Positions 1-9,862 of a DNA stretch of 21,499 bases are shown one piece after another (within the stretch, counting starts at the first letter, position 1; each line of letters begins with the position of its first letter). The notes beneath the pieces were generated by a model. That model searched no databases and was not told the origin of the DNA. It saw nothing but the letters and a program-made list of their open reading frames with translations. Location: positions 1-21,499 of the forward strand of contig PDIM01010472.1 in NCBI GenBank assembly GCA_002811675.1, in the 5' to 3' direction. The position numbers were made by a program, and so were the translations under genes. The DNA is from Ichthyosporea sp. XGB-2017a (taxonomy: Eukaryota > Opisthokonta > Ichthyosporea).

Positions 1-80
1 GCATATGGTCGCGACCGTAATGATGATCAACCAAACCGCAAATTGTAAAAAATAATACATAAAAGAAAAAGAATATGAAA
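1..80 (-). CDS. 5' end of a second eIF4E-like gene copy (partial, runs off the window)
   Basis: These 80 bases match 9803-9882 at 79 of 80 positions; the only difference is base 50 (A) against 9852 (G). In the copy at 9803-9862 this DNA encodes the first 20 residues of the membrane anchor of the eIF4E-like protein. Read on the minus strand, the copy here also starts with an ATG (bases 60-62) and stays open to the window edge, with one Ser-to-Phe change at residue 4. The match runs to base 1, so the duplicated unit may continue upstream. After base 80 the two copies diverge: here a long poly-A tract, there an A/C-mixed tract. It may be the start of a tandem or dispersed paralogue, a fragment, or an assembly artefact at a contig end. 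The sequence match is certain; calling it a functional gene is inference. Confidence 0.5.
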
Positions 81-461
81 AAAAAAAAAAAAAAAAAAAA
101 ACAAAAAAAAAAAAAAAAAAAATTTAAAAAATTTGGAAAAAAAAAAAAAAAAAAAAAGGAAATAAAAAATAAAATGAAAAAATTCAAAATTTCTTTTTTT
201 CTGGAATGTGCCTGTCGGGCGTCGGCTGAACTGCGCAGACAGATCCACAAAAAAAAATTAATAATAAATTTTGTCCGCAAGCAGTACGGGGCGGGCCGCG
301 GGGGGTGTAAAAGGTGTTCCGCGCTTTTTTTCATTTTCCATTGGACATTTCCCCAAGGAGCATTTCCCTCATTTGACCCTTCCCGTTTCCTTTTTCTTTG
401 TTTCTTTCGATTTCTTTCTCTCCAAATTGTTGCTTCTTTGAAATCTTTTGGCTTCTAAATA
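75..461. other. A-rich low-complexity tract and pyrimidine-rich leader of NAD kinase
   Basis: Bases 75-180 are almost pure A with rare C, G and T. Bases 190-320 are of mixed composition with a GC-rich patch at 285-307. Bases 320-455 are strongly pyrimidine-rich and lead directly to the NAD kinase start at 462. The segment separates the minus-strand fragment at 1-80 from NAD kinase and would hold both promoters. I see no clear TATA box. The reading frames through the poly-A tract encode only Lys or Phe runs and are not genes. Confidence 0.6.
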
Positions 462-2086
462 ATGTCTGGTCGTGAAAATAATGCGGATGGGAAATCTTCC
501 ATTCCAAATACCTCCTCTGCCGGAATGAACCGCGGGAATAGGAACCCCCCAAGATTACGCTATACTCCAAGTCGCCGTTGCATGGATATGTCCCCTTCTA
601 GGGAAGCATCCAACGAAATGGAATCCGATTTCAGTGAATCGAGGAGCAATTCTAATCTGAATGTCAGTATGGAGAGCATTACGGAAGGGAAAGGGAAAAA
701 GACCACTTCTGCAAGTGTTCTGGAGCGCAAACTCAATGCTGATTTGGATAAGTTCAGGTAATGAAGCAAAATGGCGTGTTTGTGCTGTAAATCTTAGTCA
801 TTGTTAATGTTGATTGTCTGTTGTCTTTTCCTTCTATGTGCTCAGGAAGCTTTCAGGAAATACCATTAGCCTTATTTTAACTTCTTCGCATCTGAGAGAC
901 ACTGCTAAAGATCTGGTGAGTGCCAATTTAGAGTGGGGAGAACCACCATCTACCGTGCTGCTGGTAAAAAAGCCTTGGGATCAGGAGGTCACTTGTAAAA
1001 TGGTAGAACTTGTAGAGTTTTTGGTTTTGCAAAAGCAATTTTCGATTTTCATTGAAGACAAAGTGCTGGAAGGTGAAAATGTAGTTGAACAGGTAACATA
1101 TTATAGTTGTATCCTCTGCCTCTCGTTTTTTCTTTCTCTTTGCTTTCAGCTTTATGCCAAAACTGAATCGTAATATTGTTTTTGATGCACAATTCTTTTG
1201 TCTGATACAGCACGAGTGGGAGACCAAGGGGGTGTCAAAGAACTTGAAAAGCTGGTCTGCTTCTTCTATTTCAGAAATTGAATCTGTCATTGATTTTGTA
1301 ATATGCTTAGGTGGTGATGGGACTTTGCTGTATGTATCTTCGCTTTTTCAATATATCGTACCACCTGTAGTTTCATTTCATTTGGGTTCTTTGGGCTTTT
1401 TGACACCTTTTGATTTCAAAGATCATCAGCGCTGTCTTAATCATATCATTAGGGGCGATGCAGTGATTACTCTCCGCGAGCGTTTGGAATGTCGCTTTCT
1501 CTCACGGAAAACGAAGGAGAATAATAACGTTATGAATACCCACTTTTGTAGGAGGATATCTAAGACCGAAAAGGAAGAGGCTCCAGTTGGGAAATTTGCT
1601 GTGTTGCATCAGGTTATGAATGAGATTGTAATCGATAGGGGACCAAGTCCTTACCTGTCTAGTTTGGAAGTATATTGTGATGGAATTATGCTGACTACCG
1701 TCCAAGCGGATGGACTTATTATCGCAACCCCAACAGGGTCTACTGCATACTCTGTTTCAGCAGGGGGCTCTATGGTACACCCTTCCGTTCCTTGTATCCT
1801 CTTGACTCCTATTTGTCCGCATACTCTTTCATTTCGACCTCTAATTCTACCGGATACAGTGGAATTGCAGGTTGTTGTTCCTCAAGATTCACGCAACACT
1901 GCATGGGTTTCATTTGATGGGCGCAACAGGGAAGAGCTCTGTCAAGGTGAAGCTATAATGGTAACTGTTTCCCGTTTCCATATCCCCACAGTCAATGAGG
2001 TTGACCAGAGTTCTGATTGGTTCAAATCCCTCATTGATGGGCTTCAGTGGAACACCAGAAAACGGCAAAAAGAATTTGCTATGTGA
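462..2086 (+). CDS. NADK: NAD(+) kinase (three exons: 462-757, 846-1092, 1211-2086)
   Basis: ATP-NAD kinase phosphorylates NAD+ to NADP+, supplying NADPH metabolism; it is probably cytosolic, as no targeting peptide is evident. Splicing gives about 472 residues, similar to animal cytosolic NAD kinase. The introns are 758-845 (GTAATG...CTCAG, 88 bases, phase 2) and 1093-1210 (GTAACA...ATACAG, 118 bases, phase 0). The nucleotide-binding motif GGDGT is near residues 215-219, followed by LGSLGFLTPF, NEIVIDRGPS, the second motif TPTGSTAY, TPICPHTLSFRP and WVSFDGR, all in family order. The first 100 residues are Ser-rich, fit a regulatory N-terminus and are poorly conserved in the family. The start at 462 is the first ATG of the open exon and follows a pyrimidine-rich leader. 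The gene converges on the peptidase gene with 102 bases between stops. Confidence 0.95.
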
Positions 2087-2124
2087 AAACTGCAGACCAA
2101 ATCAAACTTTGTACACTACATCTA

Positions 2125-2130
2125 TTTATT
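2125..2130 (-). terminator. AATAAA polyadenylation signal for the M1 peptidase gene
   Basis: AATAAA on the minus strand lies about 60 bases beyond the stop of the leukotriene A4 hydrolase-like gene. It is further into the intergenic gap than the opposing NAD kinase signal, so the two 3' UTRs should overlap. Confidence 0.5.
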
Positions 2131-2161
2131 TAAAGGTGTTTTGAAAGCACCCCCACTTTCG

Positions 2162-2167
2162 ATTAAA
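2162..2167 (+). terminator. ATTAAA polyadenylation signal for NAD kinase
   Basis: ATTAAA, the commonest variant signal, lies about 75 bases after the NAD kinase stop and only about 20 bases before the stop codon of the convergent peptidase gene. Cleavage downstream of it would place the mRNA end inside or next to the opposing coding region. Confidence 0.4.
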
Positions 2168-2188
2168 ATATACGACATAGGTGACTTC

Positions 2189-4293
2189 TTACACAAGCTT
2201 TATATCTTTTGCGATCAAGGCCGCGGCGATGGGGTGATAGAAATTCCTGTTTGCAAGAAAAGTTTCCTTTGCTTTGTTGCCCGCGCTTTCCAGGGCATTC
2301 AAATCTCGGTAAAGTGAGCGTACGTACTTCATTCTACCCTGAGCCAATAAGAACTCCACAACACTGTCAACGACTGCATCATAACCTGAGCGAAGAGCAA
2401 GTGTTTGCCACGAATATTTCACCTCATTGTTTTGAACTGTAGAAAAATTGTAAACGGAATCCATTGCTTTCATGGCATTAGTTGTGAGCTTGCCAGGGCT
2501 TTTCAAAATGTCTTCGAAAAATGATACCGTCTGCATGGTATTAAAGTTTTCGACATCTTTCTTGTCAAATGAATGAGAAGAAGCCCCACTTTTGCTAAAT
2601 TCTTTCCACCTTTTAGCAAGTTCCAAAGCGTCTGTTGCGAGGACAGACTCAAACTTGTTATCCACAGGTGGCATACCTGGTTTCAAAAGCCATTCATCCC
2701 AATCTACGCAATCAAAAACCCCTTTACTAATTTCTTCAGCAAAGTAGCGGTTAAAGAACTCCCTCCATTGGTGCACAGTGATACTCTGGTGCTTGAAGTT
2801 TTGAATGTGTGCCTTGATATACTTCTTGAACACATCAAACCCACCAGACACTTGCTCTAAGTAATACAAGAAGTTGTAACCCTTTTCATATGGGACTAGA
2901 GAAAAGGCATCATCTGGGTTAATTCCTTCATTGTTAAGCGTCAGACACGTCAATGGACTGTCATGCCCAAATACCTAAAGCCACGGAAAGAAATAAGACA
3001 AATACAAGCAAAGGTAAATTTTCAGCGTTTACAAAATACTCTGCACAAAACAGGGAAAAAAAACTAATAAAAGAACGACTAGCCCACTTACATCAATATC
3101 TTCCTTTAACTGAATAAGGCCACCAATGGAGGCGAATTGCCTTTCTTTTTCTCCATCAATTTCCCGAAGAATGGCGCGTTCCAAATACACCGTAAAACCT
3201 TCATTCAACCAGAAGTTACCCCAATGCGCGTTTGTAACAAGGTTACCAGTCCAGCTATGGGAAATCTCATGCGCGACCACATTCACCAAACTGCGGTCCC
3301 CACTCAGCAAACACGGTGTTACAAAAGTCATGCATGGGTTTTCCATCCCACCATAGGGAAAGGACGGGGGAAGCAGTAACATGTCATATCTGCCATACTC
3401 GTAAGGGCCACAAAGATCTTCGGCAACCTTAAGAAACTTCTCTGTGCTTTCAAATTCCCACGCAGCAGCCTCCACAACCGGAGGCTCTGCCCACACGCCA
3501 CAACGGCTTCCCAACTCTCGGAACTCCAAGCGCCCTGCCGCAATGGCAACAAGGTAGGCGGGTGTTGGAACCGCCTGATGAAAGAAATAAGTAGCCTTGC
3601 CATCCCCCTTTATGGTCTTTTCGTTCTGAATCACAGCACTCATTACAACATTGTGCTCCTCTGGGACAGTGATTTGAGCACTGTACGTAGACTATAAGTC
3701 AAAACCAAAATACACAGAAAGTCATGATTAAAAAAAATGACTAAACGAGCGCACAGCATAGCAGTAAAACAAAACAAAAAAAAAAAGGAAAACGAATCAC
3801 TTACCTTAACACTAGGTGAATCCATACATGGGATCATACTACGACAGTGAATTGCCTGACACTGAGTAAACACGAAAGGATGGGTCTTATTCAGAGTCTG
3901 CTCAGGGGTCAGAAACTGCACCGCGGAAGCATGATTAGAAGTCGCATATTCAATCACAAGTCCAAAAGATGATCCCTTCTTCTCCTCGGGAGCCAAACGA
4001 ATAGTCAAACAATTGCCAAATGGTGTATCCTCCCCCAGGGTATATTCCAACCTTTGCTCAGATGATTTATGTGTTATGGAATGGATTGTAAGGTCTTTCG
4101 TGTCCAGAATCACTTCCTTGATGTCCTCCGTACACTCCAGAGAAATATCCACCGAGCCGCGGAACAGTTGCTCCTCGAAGCATATAGTCAGTTTGAGATC
4201 AAAATGCGACACGCGTACACTGCCCATATTGGAGAAAGAGCTCGGATCCCTTTTGATTGGGACACAACAACGCTTCATGGTACCTACTGACAT
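2189..4293 (-). CDS. LTA4H: Leukotriene A4 hydrolase-type M1 aminopeptidase (exons 4293-3805, 3691-3092, 2974-2189)
   Basis: This zinc enzyme of the M1 family removes N-terminal residues from peptides; in vertebrates it also hydrolyses the epoxide LTA4. The spliced protein is about 624 residues (human enzyme about 611). Introns 3692-3804 (113 bases) and 2975-3091 (117 bases) have GTAAGT donors and AG acceptors, both phase 0. The zinc site is HEISH at residues 304-308 with the third ligand Glu327 in WLNEG; the substrate-binding GGMEN is at 277-281. PYEKG holds the catalytic Tyr392. Asp384 matches human Asp375, and GRMKY at 576-580 supplies the carboxylate-binding Arg and Lys. The C-terminal helical LTA4H domain is complete. 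The residue matching human Tyr378 is Phe387. The identity is secure; epoxide hydrolase activity outside vertebrates is unproven. Confidence 0.95.
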
Positions 4294-4780
4294 TCTTTCC
4301 TCGTCACTTTCTTTTAATCTCTTCAGATTCTTTTAGTCTTCCTTTATATTACATAAACACAGATTTACAACAGCACAAACAATTTTTGGCCCCTGTTTCT
4401 ATAAATTCACACAAAAATCAAAACAAAATAAATAAAACAAATGAATGATACTGAAAAATAAAGGAGCCAGAGGGGATAAATAAATTTTAAATAAAATAAA
4501 CATAAAAAAGCCACCACAGTCAAGGCCAGCCTTGCCACAGTCAAGGACGAGACTCGAGAGAGAGAGGGGGACCCAGACTCCCAGAGTCCTGGACTCGGGA
4601 CCCCAGTTCTGTCATCAATAACTTCTTTCATTTGTGGACGCGGGACTCGGGAAGAGGTCACGGGACCGTTTCAGCTATTCACATTTGACATTATTTCGTC
4701 TAACTCGTTTGTGACTCCAATTAGCAATAAAATTTGTTATGAACGACTCCTGACACATGTGCGATGGATGGGGTCAGCTA
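4294..4780. other. Non-coding region upstream of the M1 peptidase gene
   Basis: This holds the 5' flank of the peptidase gene. It is A-rich from 4330 to 4510. From 4510 to 4670 it changes to a GC-rich patch with short repeated words: CCACAGTCAAGG occurs at 4513-4524 and 4534-4545, and variants of GACTCGGGA occur near 4592 and 4643. I find no convincing reading frame, tRNA or other RNA gene here. Confidence 0.5.
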
Positions 4781-4781
4781 G

Positions 4782-5192
4782 AGCTGTGGAAATGGACAGG
4801 ACCGGCCTCCATTCTCGGACCTCTTTTTGGGACTTCGGGTGTCCAAAAGAGAAATATTTATCATAGTAACGCTGCTTGAGAGTGTGACTTATGCCACGTC
4901 CAAAAAAAACAAAAGCCTAATTAATAAAAGAGCCCGGGAGGGCTATGCAATGTGTTGGATATTGTTGCGCCAGTGCAGAGTAGAGTTAGTGCATACAAAT
5001 GTCACATGTGACATGGGGCACAAAGGAGAGCTCCTTGGGGACACGCCCTCTGTCGATGAAGTTATTGCGGTTATTGTGCGTTCACGCTTTTTCGAAAGTG
5101 AAGTGCAGAGAATTCAAAATGCTCTCTCTTCTTCAGAATTGTTATTCAAAACATATTGGGGCATCCCTGAAATAAAGAAATCAGAGGCGTGA
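4782..5192 (+). CDS. Possible 3' exon of an unrecognised protein
   Basis: An open frame of about 136 codons runs from just after an in-frame stop at 4779 to a TGA at 5190. It has no ATG before about 4948, so as drawn it would need an upstream exon or a short start. An AG acceptor-like dinucleotide lies near 4776-4781. The last 70 residues look like ordinary globular protein (SVDEVIAVIVRSRFFESEVQ, then a mixed amphipathic stretch), while the first half contains a Lys-rich run. I do not recognise the family. It could be a gene fragment or chance; no matching 5' exon with a good GTAAG donor was found in 4294-4780. Confidence 0.25.
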   Translation, partial: SCGNGQDRPPFSDLFLGLRVSKREIFIIVTLLESVTYATSKKNKSLINKRAREGYAMCWILLRQCRVELVHTNVTCDMGHKGELLGDTPSVDEVIAVIVRSRFFESEVQRIQNALSSSELLFKTYWGIPEIKKSEA

Positions 5193-5207
5193 ATGTATCT
5201 GAAAGAA

Positions 5208-5462
5208 TAAGGAGTTGGTAATTTTTTCTTTTTTTTCTTTTTTTGCCCACCATTACCCCGGGCTACTTTATTTATATCCTTTCCTGGACTCAACCATAGT
5301 CATTTGCGGTGGGCTGGAAAGCCAGGAACGCATTTTTCCACGCTGAGGAGGAAACTGACAGAGATATCAACATGAGGGCACTCCATGCACAGATCCTTTG
5401 GGAAAGCGGAAGAGGTAAGGATAAAAGAAGACGTCACCATCGCAGTAAGGAGTTGGTAATTT
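5208..5462 (+). repeat. Pair of 17-base direct repeats
   Basis: The 17-mer TAAGGAGTTGGTAATTT occurs at 5208-5224 and again at 5446-5462, in otherwise unrelated surroundings 238 bases apart. The second copy lies inside the candidate minus-strand exon at 5367-5531. Confidence 0.6.
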
Positions 5463-5790
5463 GCTCCAAGTAATGCCCATGGAGTCGTTGAATAAAGTAC
5501 CCTGCTGTAGGTGAAGCCAAGAAAGGCAATTCTGCAATGAAAGGTTTAGCAAGAAAATAAAGGGATGGACCGAAAGACTAGCAGCACTTTTGCTCTACCA
5601 TACTCCATCTATCCCTCCTTTTACACGATACTCCCCCCAACAGGGCCTGCTGAAAGCTGACTTACCAACCACAAGCCAAAAACCAACACAACACTTGTAC
5701 GAAAGGTATCCAACAAGTATAAAACATCGTGACCAAAGTCCAAAAGGGAAACTACACCCTCTCTATCATCTATGTCTCTGGTCCTCTTCT
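5367..5790 (-). CDS. Candidate small spliced gene or gene remnant, unrecognised (exons ~5790-5666 and 5531-5367)
   Basis: On the minus strand an excellent donor (GTAAGT at 5665) and an acceptor (TTTCATTGCAG ending at 5532) with a branch-like TTGCTAAAC just before it frame a 134-base intron. The frame is open on both sides and joins in phase 0. The upstream piece, open from a stop at about 5791, encodes a hydrophobic stretch (TSVVLVFGLWL) after LLDFGHDVLYLLDTF. The downstream piece encodes about 54 residues ending in GSVHGVPSC and TGA. No ATG lies in the upstream frame. An ATG at 5840 opens a different frame that stops at about 5766, so either a further 5' exon, a frameshift or decay is implied. 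A hydrophobic C-terminal protein is possible; I cannot assign a family. Confidence 0.3.
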
Positions 5791-6030
5791 ATTGGATGGT
5801 TACCATGGTCCCTATTGACAAGGACCCCTTCACCCTCCATTTCGCTCCTCCTCAATTTCTTCAGAATTATTTGCGTTTTTGCCTGGCCGCGACTCGTTTC
5901 GCTCCTGCCCCCTTGGCTTGTTTTTTTTTGCATATACTTTTGTTATCCTGTTTCTTATATATATTTTTTATTTTTATGTTTTAATTTCTTTTAGTGCACG
6001 AATCAGCACAATACGGGACAAAGATACAGC

Positions 6031-6052
6031 GAGAGAGAGAGAGAGAGAGAGA
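6031..6052 (+). repeat. (GA)11 microsatellite directly before the PI 4-kinase start codon
   Basis: Eleven GA units end exactly at the base before the ATG at 6053, so the repeat forms the last 22 bases of the 5' leader. Length changes would alter initiation context and spacing but not the protein. Confidence 0.85.
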
Positions 6053-7959
<1,907 letters not shown>

Positions 7960-8020
7960 AGAGATTAACAAAGCCTGTGCTTTGTACGGACCTATCAACT
8001 TGACGTGTAATTACACTTGT

Positions 8021-8039
8021 AATAAAAGAATAATTTATT
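8021..8039. terminator. Back-to-back polyadenylation signals of two convergent genes
   Basis: AATAAA at 8021-8026 serves the PI 4-kinase gene (+, about 60 bases after its stop). TTTATT at 8034-8039 is AATAAA for the eIF4E-like gene on the minus strand (about 90 bases after its stop). Only seven bases separate them, so the two mRNAs should share complementary 3' ends. Confidence 0.6.
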
Positions 8040-8128
8040 TGCGGAAAACAGAAAAATATATAATTTGCCAGCCTTTGCCATTGCCCCATTTATTTCCAGT
8101 TCCCTTCCCCAAAGCCCCTTCCCAATAC

Positions 8129-9862
8129 CTACCTGGTCAAAGAACGCTTCCGGCCAAGCTTCCGGCCATTCTTTACATCTTTGTGAGCTGAAGACCTCTC
8201 TACAACAGGATTAACAAACTCCTTTTTGTCCGGGCGTTCTCCAGTAGTTTGTGTAAAGCGCTTTCGCCCGAACCCAGAATGCCCATCTTTCGGCCCGTGG
8301 GGCTGTCTAACAACTCTGGAGACCATTTGAAAACCATCTTCATCCACCTCTGGGCGGGGGCTCCTGGACCGTCTTCTTTCGGGGCCAGGAGATACACTAG
8401 CATCATTGTGTTTTCTCCACGGCCCATCACTGGCACTATTTTTGCGCTGTCTGCCATGACTATGGTTTTCACTGGAGCTGTTTTTGCGCTGACGACCCTG
8501 ATGCTTCTCCGTTCCTGGTACCATTAATTTCGGTCCCTGATTACTAGACTGGCTTTTGGTTCTCTGTTTGCCATGTGAATTGCCAGGGCTCAATAAGTTT
8601 TTGTCATGCTTATCATTCTTAATACTAGTACTCTTACTACGCCCCCGGCTGCCATTGTTTCCCTGCACTTGCTCGTACTCAGGATTTTGTCTGTTCACAG
8701 AACTAAGAGGATTTGGACTCACAGGCCTGGGGCTCTTCGAGCGTCTACGCTGCCTTAAAGGACTCTCAACTGGACTCAAATTTGATTGACCGATAGGCTT
8801 GAAAGTTCGACTTTGGAGATCTTTGTCTACTCGTTCCAGAACAAAAGTAGGTACAGCACCATGGGATAAAGAACGTTTGCGTCGATGACCACTGGGATCA
8901 TCGATCTGAGCAACCTTTTTCAACAGTTTATCCTCGTTATGTGAGTTGAAAATTATTTTCAGGTTAGCATCTACCTTAAATACGCTTCTCAGTTCTTCGC
9001 GAAAGACTGGGGTCCTTGGGGATTTACCACTCACCCAAATACTTATAACCGGATAGCGTTGCTTCACCGAAAAGACAATACCGTTTACCAATTCATCACA
9101 ATCATAGTTTCCCTCTAAAAGCGCCTTAACCCCTCTGAGCCAATGAGTCTTCATTTTCCCCGCATCTTTGGGCAAGATTACCATCCATCTACCTCCCTGA
9201 TCATTCTTTGGGTGTTCTCGCAAAGGACTGATGCCGTACTTAAACAATCTCACATTTTTCTTTTTCGGAAATTTTTGAACGTCAACAAGCTCGCTACGGT
9301 TTTCTTCCATTACTTTCTGCAACTCTTCACCAGTTGAAAAAGTGAAAAATTCCTCCATCGCGTTTTCAAATTCCGCCTGACTTGCCCCTTTCTCAACCCC
9401 TTTATCCAACCAAAACGAAAATTCCCCGTTAACCTTCACATCACACGGTTTCACCCCTTCAATAGAAATACCTTCTGCATCTTCTTCGCTAGATACGGCA
9501 ATCTCTGGTATCAACTTTTTTTTCTTCGTCTGCTGATCATTTAGCTTAAGCGACTCAACACTACTAGTAAGATCCTCCTCTGAAATAGCATCTTCACTAT
9601 TCAGTTGCTGATTCACAAGCTTCTTTCTCAAATCACTCATGGTCTCCTTCGTTTCCCCTTCCTTCAGCGTCCCCTTTTGTTTAAGCTTCTCTTTCTCTTT
9701 CTTTACCTCTTCTTCGACACCGTAAACGTGCCCTTTTTCAACCGATGATTTATCAGGGCGTTGTTCGGGCAGGCTAAAGTTTTCACCAAATTTAATAAAA
9801 ACGCATATGGTCGCGACCGTAATGATGATCAACCAAACCGCAAATTGTAAAGAATAATACAT
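8129..9862 (-). CDS. eIF4E-like protein with N-terminal membrane anchor and Ser/Arg-rich tail
   Basis: Single exon, about 577 residues, more than twice the length of ordinary eIF4E (about 210-220). Residues 7-24 are a hydrophobic segment (FAVWLIIITVATICVFI), probably a membrane anchor. Residues 40-135 are charged and helical. Residues 147-310 match eIF4E in order: FWLDK, FFTFST, LFKYGISP, KNDQGGRW, ISIW. Against human eIF4E, Trp46, Arg112 and Trp166 are kept (Trp151, Arg225, Trp276) and the basic pair is kept in swapped form (Lys267, Arg269). Trp56 becomes Phe165, Trp102 becomes Arg215, and Trp73, the eIF4G/4E-BP contact, becomes Gln182. The tail (325-577) is basic and rich in RS and SP, with GRQRKNS twice and DEDGF near the end. 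Start: the upstream frame to 10006 is Phe-rich translation of an A/C-rich tract, and the duplicate at 1-80 also supports this ATG. A GTAGGT overlaps the stop, so a missed 3' exon is conceivable but unlikely given the nearby polyadenylation signal. Confidence 0.8.
   Translation of the reverse strand: MYYSLQFAVWLIIITVATICVFIKFGENFSLPEQRPDKSSVEKGHVYGVEEEVKKEKEKLKQKGTLKEGETKETMSDLRKKLVNQQLNSEDAISEEDLTSSVESLKLNDQQTKKKKLIPEIAVSSEEDAEGISIEGVKPCDVKVNGEFSFWLDKGVEKGASQAEFENAMEEFFTFSTGEELQKVMEENRSELVDVQKFPKKKNVRLFKYGISPLREHPKNDQGGRWMVILPKDAGKMKTHWLRGVKALLEGNYDCDELVNGIVFSVKQRYPVISIWVSGKSPRTPVFREELRSVFKVDANLKIIFNSHNEDKLLKKVAQIDDPSGHRRKRSLSHGAVPTFVLERVDKDLQSRTFKPIGQSNLSPVESPLRQRRRSKSPRPVSPNPLSSVNRQNPEYEQVQGNNGSRGRSKSTSIKNDKHDKNLLSPGNSHGKQRTKSQSSNQGPKLMVPGTEKHQGRQRKNSSSENHSHGRQRKNSASDGPWRKHNDASVSPGPERRRSRSPRPEVDEDGFQMVSRVVRQPHGPKDGHSGFGRKRFTQTTGERPDKKEFVNPVVERSSAHKDVKNGRKLGRKRSLTR

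Noticed and set aside
75-180. Poly-A next to the 1-80 duplicate as the tail of a retrocopy
   Set aside because: The gene in the copy reads on the minus strand, so a retrocopy tail would be poly-T at the low-coordinate side; the A tract is at the 5' side of the gene.
75-458. Lys-rich reading frame on the + strand and its Phe-rich antisense partner
   Set aside because: Both are translations of a poly-A tract and have no domain, no conserved motif and no usable start context.
5879-6052. N-terminal extension of PI 4-kinase through hydrophobic low-complexity sequence
   Set aside because: No ATG opens it; it starts only with a non-ATG codon and translates a T-rich region and the GA repeat. The ATG at 6053 fits the family N-terminus.
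8249-8789. + strand frames opposite the eIF4E-like tail
   Set aside because: They are antisense shadows of an RS-rich coding region with no family resemblance.
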